NCBI RefSeq assembly: GCF_003053725.1
Contig: NZ_QAYC01000009.1
Coordinates: 1 to 64,000 of the forward strand
Reading direction: 5' to 3'
DNA from: Rhodovulum kholense
GTDB taxonomy: Bacteria > Pseudomonadota > Alphaproteobacteria > Rhodobacterales > Rhodobacteraceae
DNA length: 64,000 bases
The translations under genes were made by a program, and so were the position numbers. Under the pieces are notes generated by a model. The model saw only the letters and a list, made by a program, of their open reading frames with translations. It did no database searches and was not told where the DNA came from. Below are positions 7,919 through 16,866 of the stretch, in pieces (position 1 is the first letter of the stretch; each line of letters begins with the position of its first letter).

Positions 7919-10332
7919 AGGCCCGGCACGTCGTACTTGCCTTGGCCCTGCTTGCAGGGCCGCCGGCGTTCGCCCAGCAGGTCGAGATCCGGTCTGGCGA
8001 GCACCCCGACTATTCGCGCCTCGTGTTCGAAACCGACGCGCCCCAGGCCTGGGCGCTTGGACGCGGACCGGACGGTTATCTGCTGAAATTCGACAATCCC
8101 GGCCTGCGGTTCGACCTGAGCGGCGTCTTCGACCGGATGCCGCGCCAGCGTCTCGCCGACGCGGCACTGGTCGCGCCTGGCCTCGTCTCGCTCCGCGTGG
8201 GTGCAGATGCTCACGTCGAGGCCTTCGAACTGCGCCCGGGGGTTCTCGTGCTCGATTTCCGGACCGGGCCGGCCCCGGACGGCTCTCCGTTCGAAACCGC
8301 ACTTCTGCCTCCCGTTTCAGAGCCGGCCTCTCCCCCGTCCCTGGCGCCGGAACCGCCCCAGTCGGCGGCCCTCCCCGAGCCCGCGGCGCCCCCCGACACC
8401 GAGACTCAAGACGACGACCCCGCGACCGCTGCCACCCCTGCGCCGCCACCGGCCGAACGCACCGATAGCGCGGCTCTGCGCCTTCCGATCGATCTGGAAC
8501 TCAGGTCGCCGCTTTCGTCTTCGACCGGAATCAAGCCTCCGGCGGCGATGGTCGAGAAATTGCTAGAGCCGGAAATCCCGCCCGCCGAAACCGATCCCCG
8601 CGTCGCGATGATGCAGTCGGAACTGATGAAGCAGATCGGGCGTGCCACGGCACAGGGTCTTCTTGAACCCGCGGTCGACATCCCCTCGGTGGAGGAGTCG
8701 CACGCGTCCAATGAACCCCATGGCGATGCGACCACGCCCGACCAGGGCGCCGCGGAGCATGGACAGGCGGAAACGCCCGAGACCGAACATCATGCGCCCT
8801 CCGATTGGCGCAACATGCGGGTCGAAACCAGCATGGATCTCGGGCTGGACTTTCCCTCGGGCGAAGACCCTATCGCAGCCGACGGCACGCGGTGTCTGTC
8901 CGACAGCAAATTCGATCTGAATGGATGGGGCGGGGATCGCACGCCGGGCGAGGTCCTTGCCGAAAAGCGCGCGGCGCTTCTTGACATGCGGGATGCCACA
9001 GATCCGGCGGGTGCCGTTGGCCTTGCCCAAGCCTATATCGCCTTCGGGTTCGGAGCAGAAGCCCGCGCGGTCCTGAACGTGGCCGGGACCGACGCGCCCG
9101 ACGTGCCCTTGCTGCGCGAACTGGCTGCAATTGTGGATAACGGCCAGGCGGATAACCCCGAGTTGTTCGACGGGCAGATGTCCTGCCCAACTCGTGCGGC
9201 GCTCTGGGCGGCGCTGGCAAGGCCCGTACTGGGCGATCTGTCGGATCTCGATCGCACCGCCTTGCTGGAAAGCTTCTCCGAACTTCCGATCCATATCCGC
9301 CGCCATCTCGGTCCGACGCTGGCTGAACGGTTTCTGGCCGCCGGCGATCAGGCGACCGCCCTGCAGATCCGGAATGCAGTGGCGCGTACCGGCGAGAGAG
9401 GGCGCACCGAAGATCTCACCATCGTCGAGGCGCAGATCGAACTTGCCCGCGGCGCCGACGACAAGGCCGACCGCAAGATCGAGGAAGTCGTTTCCTCCGG
9501 AGGCCAGGGCACGGCAGACGCTCTCGCCCTCCAGATCGAAACCGGACTTGGCCGCGGCCAGGTTCCCTCGGTCGATTCGTTAAAGCTCGCTGAATCGCTC
9601 GCCTTCGAGCGCCGCGGGACGGCGAGCGGTACACGACTGCTGACGCTCGCGATCCGGGGCTACGGCGCTCGGGGCGATTTTGAAACAGCTTTCGCCATGC
9701 TGGCCCATCACGGCCTTGAGGCCCAGACGGAACTGGCTTCAGAACTGCTCGAAGAACTCACACAGCGAGGTTCGGACGAAGCCTTCATGCGCGAAGTCTA
9801 TGCCGGCGCGATGACGCTTCCCGATCTTTCCGCCGACTCCGAAGCACGTTTGTCCGTAGCGGATCGGCTGACCAAGACGGGTTTCCCGGACCGCGCGTCC
9901 ACGATCCTTCAGCCCGTGACGCCCAGAGGAACCACACGCGAACGCCTGGTCCGCGCCCGTCTTGCCCTTGCACAGGCGCGCGCAGGAGAAGCCCAGCAGT
10001 ACCTTGCGGGCATCGAAACGGCAGAAGCCGACGAACTGCGCGCCCAGATCGCTCAACGGCAGGGCAATCTTCAGTCGGCGGCCGACTTTCTTGGCGCAGC
10101 GGGTGATTCCGAAGCGCAATCGGCAATGGCCTGGCGCGCGCGCGACTGGACCGGTGTCGAAACCTTCGGGGGGCCGGAAGAACGCGCTTTCGTCCAGACC
10201 CGGCGCGAACAGGAACCTGCGCCGATCTCCGACGAACCGAGCCTCGCGGTCGCCCGCGATGCACTTGGCGCAAGCGAAACAATGCGCGATCGGCTGAAGG
10301 CTCTTCTGGACCGCCCGGCCGCTCGGAACTGA
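7915..10332 (+). CDS. large periplasmic protein of the flagellar cluster (AMIN-like start, helical repeats)
   Basis: 805 residues. A signal peptide (MKARHVVLALALLAGPPAFA) is followed by a beta-rich segment (QVEIRSGEHPDYSRLVFETD, about 22-120) that resembles an AMIN domain. Then comes a Pro/Ala/Glu-rich linker (about 125-190), a His-rich stretch (SNEPHGDATTPDQGAAEHG), and a long alpha-helical, TPR-like region (about 345-800) with repeated ALQIRNAVARTGERG-type helices. It overlaps motA by 4 bp (ATGA). The order motA-large periplasmic protein recalls MotC of rhizobia, but I see no sequence proof and give no symbol. The stop codon lies within a 10 bp tandem repeat. Confidence 0.8.
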   Translation: MKARHVVLALALLAGPPAFAQQVEIRSGEHPDYSRLVFETDAPQAWALGRGPDGYLLKFDNPGLRFDLSGVFDRMPRQRLADAALVAPGLVSLRVGADAHVEAFELRPGVLVLDFRTGPAPDGSPFETALLPPVSEPASPPSLAPEPPQSAALPEPAAPPDTETQDDDPATAATPAPPPAERTDSAALRLPIDLELRSPLSSSTGIKPPAAMVEKLLEPEIPPAETDPRVAMMQSELMKQIGRATAQGLLEPAVDIPSVEESHASNEPHGDATTPDQGAAEHGQAETPETEHHAPSDWRNMRVETSMDLGLDFPSGEDPIAADGTRCLSDSKFDLNGWGGDRTPGEVLAEKRAALLDMRDATDPAGAVGLAQAYIAFGFGAEARAVLNVAGTDAPDVPLLRELAAIVDNGQADNPELFDGQMSCPTRAALWAALARPVLGDLSDLDRTALLESFSELPIHIRRHLGPTLAERFLAAGDQATALQIRNAVARTGERGRTEDLTIVEAQIELARGADDKADRKIEEVVSSGGQGTADALALQIETGLGRGQVPSVDSLKLAESLAFERRGTASGTRLLTLAIRGYGARGDFETAFAMLAHHGLEAQTELASELLEELTQRGSDEAFMREVYAGAMTLPDLSADSEARLSVADRLTKTGFPDRASTILQPVTPRGTTRERLVRARLALAQARAGEAQQYLAGIETAEADELRAQIAQRQGNLQSAADFLGAAGDSEAQSAMAWRARDWTGVETFGGPEERAFVQTRREQEPAPISDEPSLAVARDALGASETMRDRLKALLDRPAARN

Positions 10333-10380
10333 CCGGAACTGACCGGAACTGACCGGAACTGACCGGAACTGACCGGAACT
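10324..10380. repeat. 10 bp tandem repeat array (5.7 copies)
   Basis: Five perfect GACCGGAACT units (10331-10380) preceded by a 7 bp partial copy (10324-10330). The array starts in the last two codons of the 805-residue gene, supplies its stop codon (TGA, 10330-10332), and continues into the spacer. Perfect copies suggest recent slippage expansion. Confidence 0.97.
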
Positions 10381-10823
10381 GGAGCGCAGACATTCAGCCT
10401 TTGTCAATTCCTACCCCATAGGCTGGCTAAAAGTTAGAACGAATTGAGTGGGCCAGAATGGCACATGTTCCTTGGCTGCGCGTGCCAGATGGCCGCGAAA
10501 CAATGACCTGCACCGGACCGTCACAAGCGCGCCGACAGCCGCCTCGACGGGCAATTTTCCTGCAACTGACCGGAGCTGTCCCTGACGGACACCCCGGCCC
10601 AATGCCAGCGCAATTTGCCCCGCATCTTTCTGGCCGGTCCAAGACGAAAGGTCCAGCGAGTGGACCAGGGACCGGCACAAGACGGTGCCGACCCGTTTCC
10701 AGCTTTGAGATCGCAAGCCCCATCACGTCGTCGCAAACGGATCGGCACCGCTCCAAGCCCATGACGTATGGCTTCCGAAAGCCCGGCGATCTGCCGCTTT
10801 TCCGCCCGAAAGGGATCTGACCC
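10333..10823. other. intergenic region before flhA
   Basis: 491 bp. Its start is the tandem repeat array. I find no perfect CtrA site, no sigma-54 pair and no convincing terminator hairpin. A 120-codon open frame (10458-10820) ends 3 bp before flhA but lacks any recognisable domain, so I do not call it. The region must contain the flhA promoter unless transcription reads through from motA. Confidence 0.55.
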
Positions 10824-12911
10824 ATGCCCGGCTTTTCGATTTCCGAGATGTTCCGTCCGACCATCCTGATGGCCCTCGCCCTTATGGCGATCATCGTCAT
10901 GATGGTCCTTCCGATGCCCGCCTGGGTTCTCGACATAGGCCTCGCCGCCTCGTTCTCGATCGCGATCCTGATCTTCACGGTTACGCTTTTCATCGAACGC
11001 CCGCTCGATTTCTCGTCCTTCCCGACGATCCTGCTGGCATCGCTGATGCTGCGGCTGTCGTTGAACGTGTCCTCGACCAAGCTCATCATCGGCCAGGGCC
11101 ACACCGGCACCGGCGCGGCGGGCGACGTGATCGAGGGGTTCGCCATGTTTGTCATGGGCGGCAACGTCTTCCTCGGGCTCGTGGTGTTCGGGGTGCTGAT
11201 GATCGTGAACTTCATCGTCATCACCAAGGGCGCGGGGCGGATGGCCGAGGTCGGAGCGCGCTTCGCCCTTGACGGGATGCCTGGCAAACAGCTTGCCATT
11301 GACAGCGACATGGCCGCCGGCGCCATCGACCATGCCGAAGCCAAGGCGCGCCGCGAACGCGAACAGGCCGAGACAACGTTCTTCGGCTCGCTTGACGGTG
11401 CGTCGAAATTCGTCAAGGGCGACGCGGTGGCCGGCCTGCTGATCACCCTCCTCAACCTGTTGATGGGACTCGCAATCGGCGTGATCATGCATGGAATGCC
11501 GATTGGTCGTGCCTTCGAGACCTACGCCATCCTCACCGTCGGCGACGGCCTCGTCAGCCAGATTCCGGCGGTGATCATCTCGATCGCTGCGGCCCTTCTG
11601 CTGTCGCGGGGCGGCACCACCGGCACTGCCGATTTCGCGGTTTTCAACCAGCTCGGCAAGCATCCGGCGGCGCTCGGCACGGTATCGGTGCTGCTGGGCC
11701 TCTTCGCTCTGGTGCCCGGCCTGCCCTTCGTGCCCTTCATCGCCGGCAGCCTCGTGCTTGGGATCGCGTCCTTCACCCGCTGGCGCGCGATTCAGCGCGA
11801 GGCCGCGAAGGCCGCCAAACCCGAGGTGGCCGAAAAGATGGAACCGGCAAACCGCATGGGCGACCTGCTCGACCTTGACGACATCCACCTGGAATTCGCC
11901 CCCGACCTGGTCGGCATGGTGCTCGATCCGTCGACCGGGATCGAGGCCCGGATCGTCTCGATGCGGCGGCACGTGGCCGAAAGCTACGGATTGATCCTGC
12001 CCGAGATGCGCCTGACCGACAACGGCGCCTTGCCTCCGGGCACATATGTCGTGCGGATCCAGGGGGTTGAGCAGGCCCGGGACCGGCTGCGGCCCGATCA
12101 GGTTCTGGCATTGCAGGCGGGCGATATCGCGCTTCTGCCGCGGGGCGAAGACGTGCGGGAACCGGTCTATGGCGCGCCGGCGCGCTGGGTGTCGGCGGAT
12201 CGACGCGAGGAACTTGCCCTGCAGGGCGTGACAGTCGTCAACGCTTCCGAAGTGCTGGCGACCCATCTTCTGGAAGTCATCAAGAACAACTTCGCACGGC
12301 TCCTGACCAACAAGGCCCTGCGCCAGATCTTCGACGAGTTGAAGAACCTGTCCGATCAGACCCGGGCGCAGGCCAACCGCCGGATGATCGACGATCTGGT
12401 GCCCGACAAGGTTCCGCCGGACCTGCTGCTGGCCGTCCTGAGGCTGCTGCTGGACGAGCGGGTCTCGATCCGCAACATGCCGCTGATCCTCGAAGCCATC
12501 GCCGAGGCCCGTCCAAGCCATGTCGGTGCCGAATCGATCTGCGAACATGTGCGCCGCCGCCTCGGTTTCCAACTGGTGGCCGAACATCGCCGCGAGGATG
12601 GAACCCTGCCGCTTCTGCAACTTTCGCCGGAATGGGAGTCACGCTTTTCGACCTATCAGGTGGGCGGCGAGACCGGGGTGCCCGACGTCGCCCTGCCCCC
12701 CGAAGATTTCAACCGCCTGGCCAGCGCGGTTTCGGAAAAACTGGCCAAGGCGGGCGAGAACGGCATCTTCCCGGTGATCGCCACCTCGGGCCGCCGCCGT
12801 CGTTTCCTGCAGATGGCGCTGTCCGCCAAGGGCATCGCGGCACCGGTCCTGTCCTTCGAGGAAATCGGCACCAATTCGCGCCCGGCGCTGGTCGGCATGG
12901 TCGCGGCATGA
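10824..12911 (+). CDS. flhA: flagellar export protein FlhA
   Basis: 695 residues, the normal FlhA length. FlhA forms the nonameric export-gate ring that binds chaperone-substrate complexes and couples ion flow to export. The N-terminal half has eight hydrophobic spans and the highly conserved FHIPEP-type segment (VGARFALDGMPGKQLAIDSDM, then AKARREREQAETTFFGSLDGASKFVKGDAVAG). The C-terminal half (from about 340) is the cytoplasmic domain with LVGMVLDPSTGIEARIV, the PGTYVVRIQG segment and LIKN-like VIKNNFARLL. AAGGGAT precedes the ATG. It starts the flhA-fliR-flhB-(FliJ-like) operon, each gene overlapping the next. Confidence 0.98.
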   Translation: MPGFSISEMFRPTILMALALMAIIVMMVLPMPAWVLDIGLAASFSIAILIFTVTLFIERPLDFSSFPTILLASLMLRLSLNVSSTKLIIGQGHTGTGAAGDVIEGFAMFVMGGNVFLGLVVFGVLMIVNFIVITKGAGRMAEVGARFALDGMPGKQLAIDSDMAAGAIDHAEAKARREREQAETTFFGSLDGASKFVKGDAVAGLLITLLNLLMGLAIGVIMHGMPIGRAFETYAILTVGDGLVSQIPAVIISIAAALLLSRGGTTGTADFAVFNQLGKHPAALGTVSVLLGLFALVPGLPFVPFIAGSLVLGIASFTRWRAIQREAAKAAKPEVAEKMEPANRMGDLLDLDDIHLEFAPDLVGMVLDPSTGIEARIVSMRRHVAESYGLILPEMRLTDNGALPPGTYVVRIQGVEQARDRLRPDQVLALQAGDIALLPRGEDVREPVYGAPARWVSADRREELALQGVTVVNASEVLATHLLEVIKNNFARLLTNKALRQIFDELKNLSDQTRAQANRRMIDDLVPDKVPPDLLLAVLRLLLDERVSIRNMPLILEAIAEARPSHVGAESICEHVRRRLGFQLVAEHRREDGTLPLLQLSPEWESRFSTYQVGGETGVPDVALPPEDFNRLASAVSEKLAKAGENGIFPVIATSGRRRRFLQMALSAKGIAAPVLSFEEIGTNSRPALVGMVAA

Positions 12912-13678
12912 GCCTCGAACTGGCCCCGGCGCTCGAGATCTGGCGGCCTCTGGCGATCGCGACGTTCCTCGTCTTCCTGAGGGTCGGCGCGATCATGGCC
13001 ATGCTGCCCGCCTTCGGCGAGCGGGCCGTGCCCACCCGGGTGCGACTTGGCCTTGCGCTTGCCTTTACCGCGGTCGTGGCCCCGGCGGTCGCACCGTGGC
13101 TCATCGAGGCGCCGCCCTCGCTGGCGATATCCTTCGCGACCGAGACCGTGATCGGCCTGGCGCTGGGGCTGGTGCTGCGGATGATGATCCTCGCGCTGCA
13201 GATGGCGGGCGAGATCGCCGCGCAAGCCACGTCGCTGTCCCAGATCCTTGGCGCCGCATCGATGGACCCGCAACCGGCCATGGGGCGGCTGATGCTGATG
13301 GCAGGGCTGACGCTTGCGGTGATGTCGGGGCTTCACGTCCGCGCGGCCGAGGCGATGATCCTGTCCTATGACCTGCTGCCCGCGGGCCGGTTTCCCGACG
13401 CGGGCACCCTGGCGGATTGGGGCACCGGCAGCATCGCCAGGGGCTTCGCCCTGGCCGCGACGCTGGCCATGCCCTTCGTCATTGCCTCGCTGATCTATAA
13501 TCTGGCGCTTGGCGTCATCAACAAGGCCATGCCCCAGCTGATGGTCGCCTTCGTCGGCGCCCCGGCTATCACCGCTGGCGGGTTGATCATCTTGCTGCTC
13601 GCGCTGCCGCCGATGCTGACTTTCTGGCAGGATCGGCTGTTGACGGTCTTCGCCGCCCCATTCGGAGCGGGTGGATGA
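12908..13678 (+). CDS. fliR: flagellar export gate protein FliR
   Basis: 256 residues from the ATG at 12908, which overlaps the flhA stop by 4 bp (ATGA). A longer in-frame start inside flhA is rejected for that reason. FliR sits in the FliPQR export gate. The protein is almost wholly hydrophobic with at least six spans and the conserved LRVGAIMAMLPAFGERAVPTRVR, AGEIAAQATSLSQILGAASMDPQ and AMPQLMVAFVGAPAITAGG segments. It overlaps flhB by 4 bp. Confidence 0.97.
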   Translation: MSLELAPALEIWRPLAIATFLVFLRVGAIMAMLPAFGERAVPTRVRLGLALAFTAVVAPAVAPWLIEAPPSLAISFATETVIGLALGLVLRMMILALQMAGEIAAQATSLSQILGAASMDPQPAMGRLMLMAGLTLAVMSGLHVRAAEAMILSYDLLPAGRFPDAGTLADWGTGSIARGFALAATLAMPFVIASLIYNLALGVINKAMPQLMVAFVGAPAITAGGLIILLLALPPMLTFWQDRLLTVFAAPFGAGG

Positions 13679-14754
13679 GCGACGAGGACCCCGGCGACAA
13701 GCAGTTCGAGCCGACACAGAAAAAGCTCGACGACGCACGCCGCAAGGGCGAGATCGCGCGGTCGGTCGATATCAATACCGCCGCGGTCTATGCCGGTTTC
13801 GCCATTACTGCGATGGCTTTGGGCGGCGCCAGCCTGATCCGCATGGGAGAACTCGGCGCGGGCATGATCGGCCAGGCCGACCGCCTGGCCCCAATGCTGC
13901 TTGGAGGTCACGGCACTGCCCCCACGGGTGGACTGATGGCCGAGTTCGGACTCGCCGCCTTGCCCTGGCTCGGGATCCCGGCCATTGCGGCACTCGCGGC
14001 CATCCTTGCGCAGCGCAGCTTCGTCGTCGCGCCCGACAAGCTGATGCCCAAGCTTTCGCGGATCGATCCGATCGAGACCGCCAAGAACAAGTTCGGCCGG
14101 TCCGGGCTTTTCGAGTTTACCAAAAGCACGGTCAAGCTGGCGCTTTATACCGTGCTTCTGGCGCTCTATCTCGGTAAGCACTTCGAAGAGATGCTGGGGA
14201 CGATGTACCTGTCCCCGGCGATGGCTGCGGCCAAGCTCGTACGGATGTCGCTGGAGTTCCTGACCGTGGTGGTCGCCATCGCCGCCGCGATCGGCGCCAT
14301 CGATTACCTTTGGCAGGTCGCCGAGCATCGCCGGCGCCACCGCATGTCGCTTGAGGAATTGAAGGAAGAGCTCAAGCAATCCGAAGGCGACCCCCATATC
14401 AAGCAGCAAAGGCGCCAGCGCGCGGTCGACATCGCGACCAACCGGATGCTGCGCGACGTGGCCGATGCCGATGTCGTGATCGTCAACCCGACCCATTATG
14501 CGGTTGCGCTGAAATGGGACCGAAAAAGCCGTGGCGCCCCGGTCTGTGTCGCCAAGGGAGTGGACGAAATCGCCGCGAAGATCCGCGAGGTTGCGGCCGA
14601 GGCCGGGGTTCCGATGCGGCGCGACCCGCCGACGGCCCGCGCCCTTTATGGCAGCGTCGAGATCGGCGACGAGATCAAACCTGAACATTACAAGGCCGTG
14701 GCCGCAGCGATCCGCTTTGCGGAAGAGATGCGGACCAGGGCGAAGGGGCTGTGA
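13675..14754 (+). CDS. flhB: flagellar export switch protein FlhB
   Basis: 359 residues. FlhB switches export from rod/hook to filament substrates. The N-terminus carries the conserved DKQFEPTQKKLDDARRKGEIA, followed by four membrane segments. The cytoplasmic domain holds the self-cleavage motif NPTH (IVNPTHYAVALKWDR), with the lysine/arginine-rich EHRRRHRMSLEELKEELKQSEGDP region before it. The NPTH site is intact, so autoproteolysis between N and P is expected. It overlaps fliR by 4 bp and shares its stop with the start of the next small gene. Confidence 0.98.
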   Translation: MSDEDPGDKQFEPTQKKLDDARRKGEIARSVDINTAAVYAGFAITAMALGGASLIRMGELGAGMIGQADRLAPMLLGGHGTAPTGGLMAEFGLAALPWLGIPAIAALAAILAQRSFVVAPDKLMPKLSRIDPIETAKNKFGRSGLFEFTKSTVKLALYTVLLALYLGKHFEEMLGTMYLSPAMAAAKLVRMSLEFLTVVVAIAAAIGAIDYLWQVAEHRRRHRMSLEELKEELKQSEGDPHIKQQRRQRAVDIATNRMLRDVADADVVIVNPTHYAVALKWDRKSRGAPVCVAKGVDEIAAKIREVAAEAGVPMRRDPPTARALYGSVEIGDEIKPEHYKAVAAAIRFAEEMRTRAKGL

Positions 14755-15101
14755 TGGCAGAGCGCGACGACCGACCCGAACGCCTGATGCAGATCGGATC
14801 GATTCTGAAGGATGCAGCGCTGGGCCGGCTGCGGATGGCCGCCCAGGACCGCCGCCGGATCGAGGCCGCCATCGAAACGCTGGACGACGAGGCCCGGCGC
14901 GCGGCGGCCGATGACGACATTGCCGTACGAGCCGTCATGGACGGCAGCCGGATGCTTCGACATCAGCAACGACGGACCGCGCTGAATGCCCAGTTGGCCC
15001 GGGCGCGGGCGCAGGAAGCGATATTGATGAAAGAGGCGGCACGGACCTTCGGGCGCGACGAGGCGCTGCGCGGTCTTTTCGACCGGACGCGCCGCCGCTG
15101 A
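14754..15101 (+). CDS. small coiled-coil protein, possible FliJ counterpart
   Basis: 115 residues from the ATG at 14754 (AAGGGG 6 bp upstream; a GTG at 14751 is an alternative). The sequence is charged and helical throughout (SILKDAALGRLRMAAQDRRR, IETLDDEARRAAADD, LNAQLARARAQEAILMKEAAR), as expected for a two-helix coiled coil. No family was recognised. FliJ, the coiled-coil stalk of the export ATPase, normally follows fliI, but here fliI stands alone. This gene, translationally coupled to flhB, has the size and composition to fill that role. That is inference from context. Confidence 0.65.
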   Translation: MAERDDRPERLMQIGSILKDAALGRLRMAAQDRRRIEAAIETLDDEARRAAADDDIAVRAVMDGSRMLRHQQRRTALNAQLARARAQEAILMKEAARTFGRDEALRGLFDRTRRR

Positions 15102-15121
15102 GGCGCGTCCGTCATGCGCGC

Positions 15122-15667
15122 TCAGGCGTCCTGGCGCACCAGATCTGTAATCAGGATATCGGAGACGATCCGGCCAAGCACGCTTTGCGACGCTTCCAGA
15201 AGCGCCCGGCGCAGCAGAGTGAGATTGCCACTTTCGGTGAAGGCGCCATCGAAACCGCCGGCATTGGCGTGATCGAACAGGACCTGCAGAAAGGCATCGC
15301 GCAACCGGGGCTCTCGCTCGAAGACGAATTCGCTGCTTCCCGAAGGAACTTCGAGGCTGATCGACATCACGACCAGCGCCGCCACCTTACCCGACCGGAT
15401 GACCGGAACGACGAACTGGTTGCTCAGCTTGGCATATTCGGGTCCTGCCGACTCGTCGTCGCCCGACGCGCCATGTCCGGCGGTCGAGGATGCAGCATCG
15501 CCATGAGCTTCGGCGGCCGACGCATGCGCGCCGTCCCCCGGAGCACCTTCGGCCGCGGTGTGATCGGTTTCAGCCGGAGGGGGGGGCGCAGGTTTCAACA
15601 GGAACCCTGCCCCGCCTCCGACTGCGAGACCGACGACCGCGATGATGACTGGTAGAAGCTTGCCCAT
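15122..15667 (-). CDS. second FliL-family protein
   Basis: 181 residues. One N-terminal span (LLPVIIAVVGLAVGGGAGFLL), a long His/Ala/Gly-rich linker (about 30-70, e.g. GDGAHASAAEAHGDAASSTAGHG), and a periplasmic FliL-type domain (NQFVVPVIRSGKVAALVVMSISLEV, EPRLRDAFLQVLFDHANAGGF, ending IVSDILITDLVRQ). The domain is diverged from the FliL at 5389. It is the last gene of the leftward flgB-to-flgH block, 8 bp after flgH. This placement with the P/L-ring genes rather than the stator genes suggests a separate role near the rod or bushing. The role is not known. Confidence 0.88.
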   Translation of the reverse strand: MGKLLPVIIAVVGLAVGGGAGFLLKPAPPPPAETDHTAAEGAPGDGAHASAAEAHGDAASSTAGHGASGDDESAGPEYAKLSNQFVVPVIRSGKVAALVVMSISLEVPSGSSEFVFEREPRLRDAFLQVLFDHANAGGFDGAFTESGNLTLLRRALLEASQSVLGRIVSDILITDLVRQDA

Positions 15668-15675
15668 TTCAGGTC

Positions 15676-16413
15676 TCAGAATGGCAGCACGATATCGGCA
15701 ATCTGATGGCCGATACGGGGCTGTTGCACGTCCATGATCTGACCGCGGCCGCCATAAGAGATCCGGGCCGCCGCAATCTTGTCATAGGTGATCTCGTTCT
15801 GGCGCGAGATGTCCTCGGGCCGGACATAGCCGCTGACCAGAAGCTCGCGCATCTCGAAGTTGACCCGGACCTCCTGCGAGCCCTCGATCTTCATGACGCC
15901 GTTATTCAGCACGTCAGTGACAGTGGCCGCGATCCTGAGCGTCAGCTTTTCCTTGCGCTTGACCGACCCGTCGCCGCTGTGGCTTGAACTGGAATCCGCC
16001 TCGACGGCGTTGTCCATGGTGACCCCATCAGGCAGCGCCTTGTTGATCCGCTGCGGAATGCCCAGCATCTGCGGGATGCCCATCGAGGTTGCACCGCTGC
16101 GGCTGCGTGAGGTGCTGTTCGAGATTTCGGCCTTTTCGTCGATCTCGATCACCACGGTCAGGATGTCGCCGCGGCGCCCGGCCCGGTGATCGCCCAGAAG
16201 CGACTGACGGCCATGGGACCAGAGCGACGAGCTTTCCAGCGGGCTGCGCCGCTCGACCTGCATCGGCAGCGTCTCGCCATCGGTCATCGCATAATAGGCG
16301 TTGGAGCCCTCGACCGGCTTGAAGGACGGGGGACGCCCCACCTCCTTCAGCCGGTCGCACGCGGCCGGAACAAGCAGCGCCGTGGCGCAAAGGGCAATGA
16401 CAAGGGGTCTCAT
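15676..16413 (-). CDS. flgH: flagellar L-ring lipoprotein FlgH
   Basis: 245 residues. FlgH assembles the L-ring in the outer membrane, the outer bushing of the rod. It begins with a lipoprotein signal (MRPLVIALCATALLVPAACDR) with the acylated Cys at residue 19. The conserved core follows: SLWSHGRQSLLGDHRAGRRGDILTVVIEI, then KLTLRIAATVTDVLNNGVMKIEGSQEVRVNFE and VSGYVRPEDISRQNEI, ending GRGQIMDVQQPRIGHQ. It lies 15 bp after flgA. The usual partner flgI (P-ring) is not in the window. Confidence 0.97.
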   Translation of the reverse strand: MRPLVIALCATALLVPAACDRLKEVGRPPSFKPVEGSNAYYAMTDGETLPMQVERRSPLESSSLWSHGRQSLLGDHRAGRRGDILTVVIEIDEKAEISNSTSRSRSGATSMGIPQMLGIPQRINKALPDGVTMDNAVEADSSSSHSGDGSVKRKEKLTLRIAATVTDVLNNGVMKIEGSQEVRVNFEMRELLVSGYVRPEDISRQNEITYDKIAAARISYGGRGQIMDVQQPRIGHQIADIVLPF

Positions 16414-16428
16414 GGACGGAAAGGCTCC

Positions 16429-16866
16429 TCAGGGTTTCATGCTGGCGCCAACGACCACACTGCCGTCGGGCGCGACAAATCCGGTGACGGTATTGCGCGA
16501 GGCGAGGTTCATCACCCGCAGCGCATCGCCCACCCCGGCGCGGTCGAGCGCCCGGGCATCAGCGGCGATGACAAGTCCCCCGCTCTGGAAGCGCAGGGTC
16601 ACGATCTGGTTGCGCTCGATGATCGCCGGCGGACCGACATCAGTGACGCGGATCGGGCGTCCCGCATAAAGATTGACGCGCGCTTCCTGACCGATGGCTT
16701 CTTCGGGTGCGATCAGCGTCCCCACGACATCGCCTTCGATGACGGCGACATCGCCCGGGCCGAGGATCGTCTGCCCCCGCACCGACCGGGTCGCAACCAG
16801 GATGTCGGCACCTGCGGGCACCGGCAACCCGGCGGCCAGGGCAGCAAGGAGGGCAAGCGTTCGCAT
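16429..16866 (-). CDS. flgA: P-ring assembly chaperone FlgA
   Basis: 145 residues. FlgA is a periplasmic chaperone for P-ring (FlgI) assembly. A signal peptide (MRTLALLAALAAGLPVPAGA) precedes a short SAF-type domain: VATRSVRGQTILGPGDVAVIEGDV, then GQEARVNLYAGRPIRVTDVGPPAIIERNQIVTLRF, and GDALRVMNLASRNTVTGFV. It is a minimal FlgA lacking the extra N-terminal domain of enteric proteins, as is common in alphaproteobacteria. It overlaps flgG by an ATGA. Confidence 0.95.
   Translation of the reverse strand: MRTLALLAALAAGLPVPAGADILVATRSVRGQTILGPGDVAVIEGDVVGTLIAPEEAIGQEARVNLYAGRPIRVTDVGPPAIIERNQIVTLRFQSGGLVIAADARALDRAGVGDALRVMNLASRNTVTGFVAPDGSVVVGASMKP

Noticed and set aside
10458-10476. TGGCAC followed by TTGGC, like a sigma-54 promoter upstream of flhA
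   Set aside because: The spacing and the -12 element do not fit TGGCAC-N5-TTGC.
10458-10820. A 120-codon open frame between the tandem repeat and flhA
   Set aside because: No ribosome site, no domain, and composition like random GC-rich DNA; a gene cannot be excluded but is not supported.
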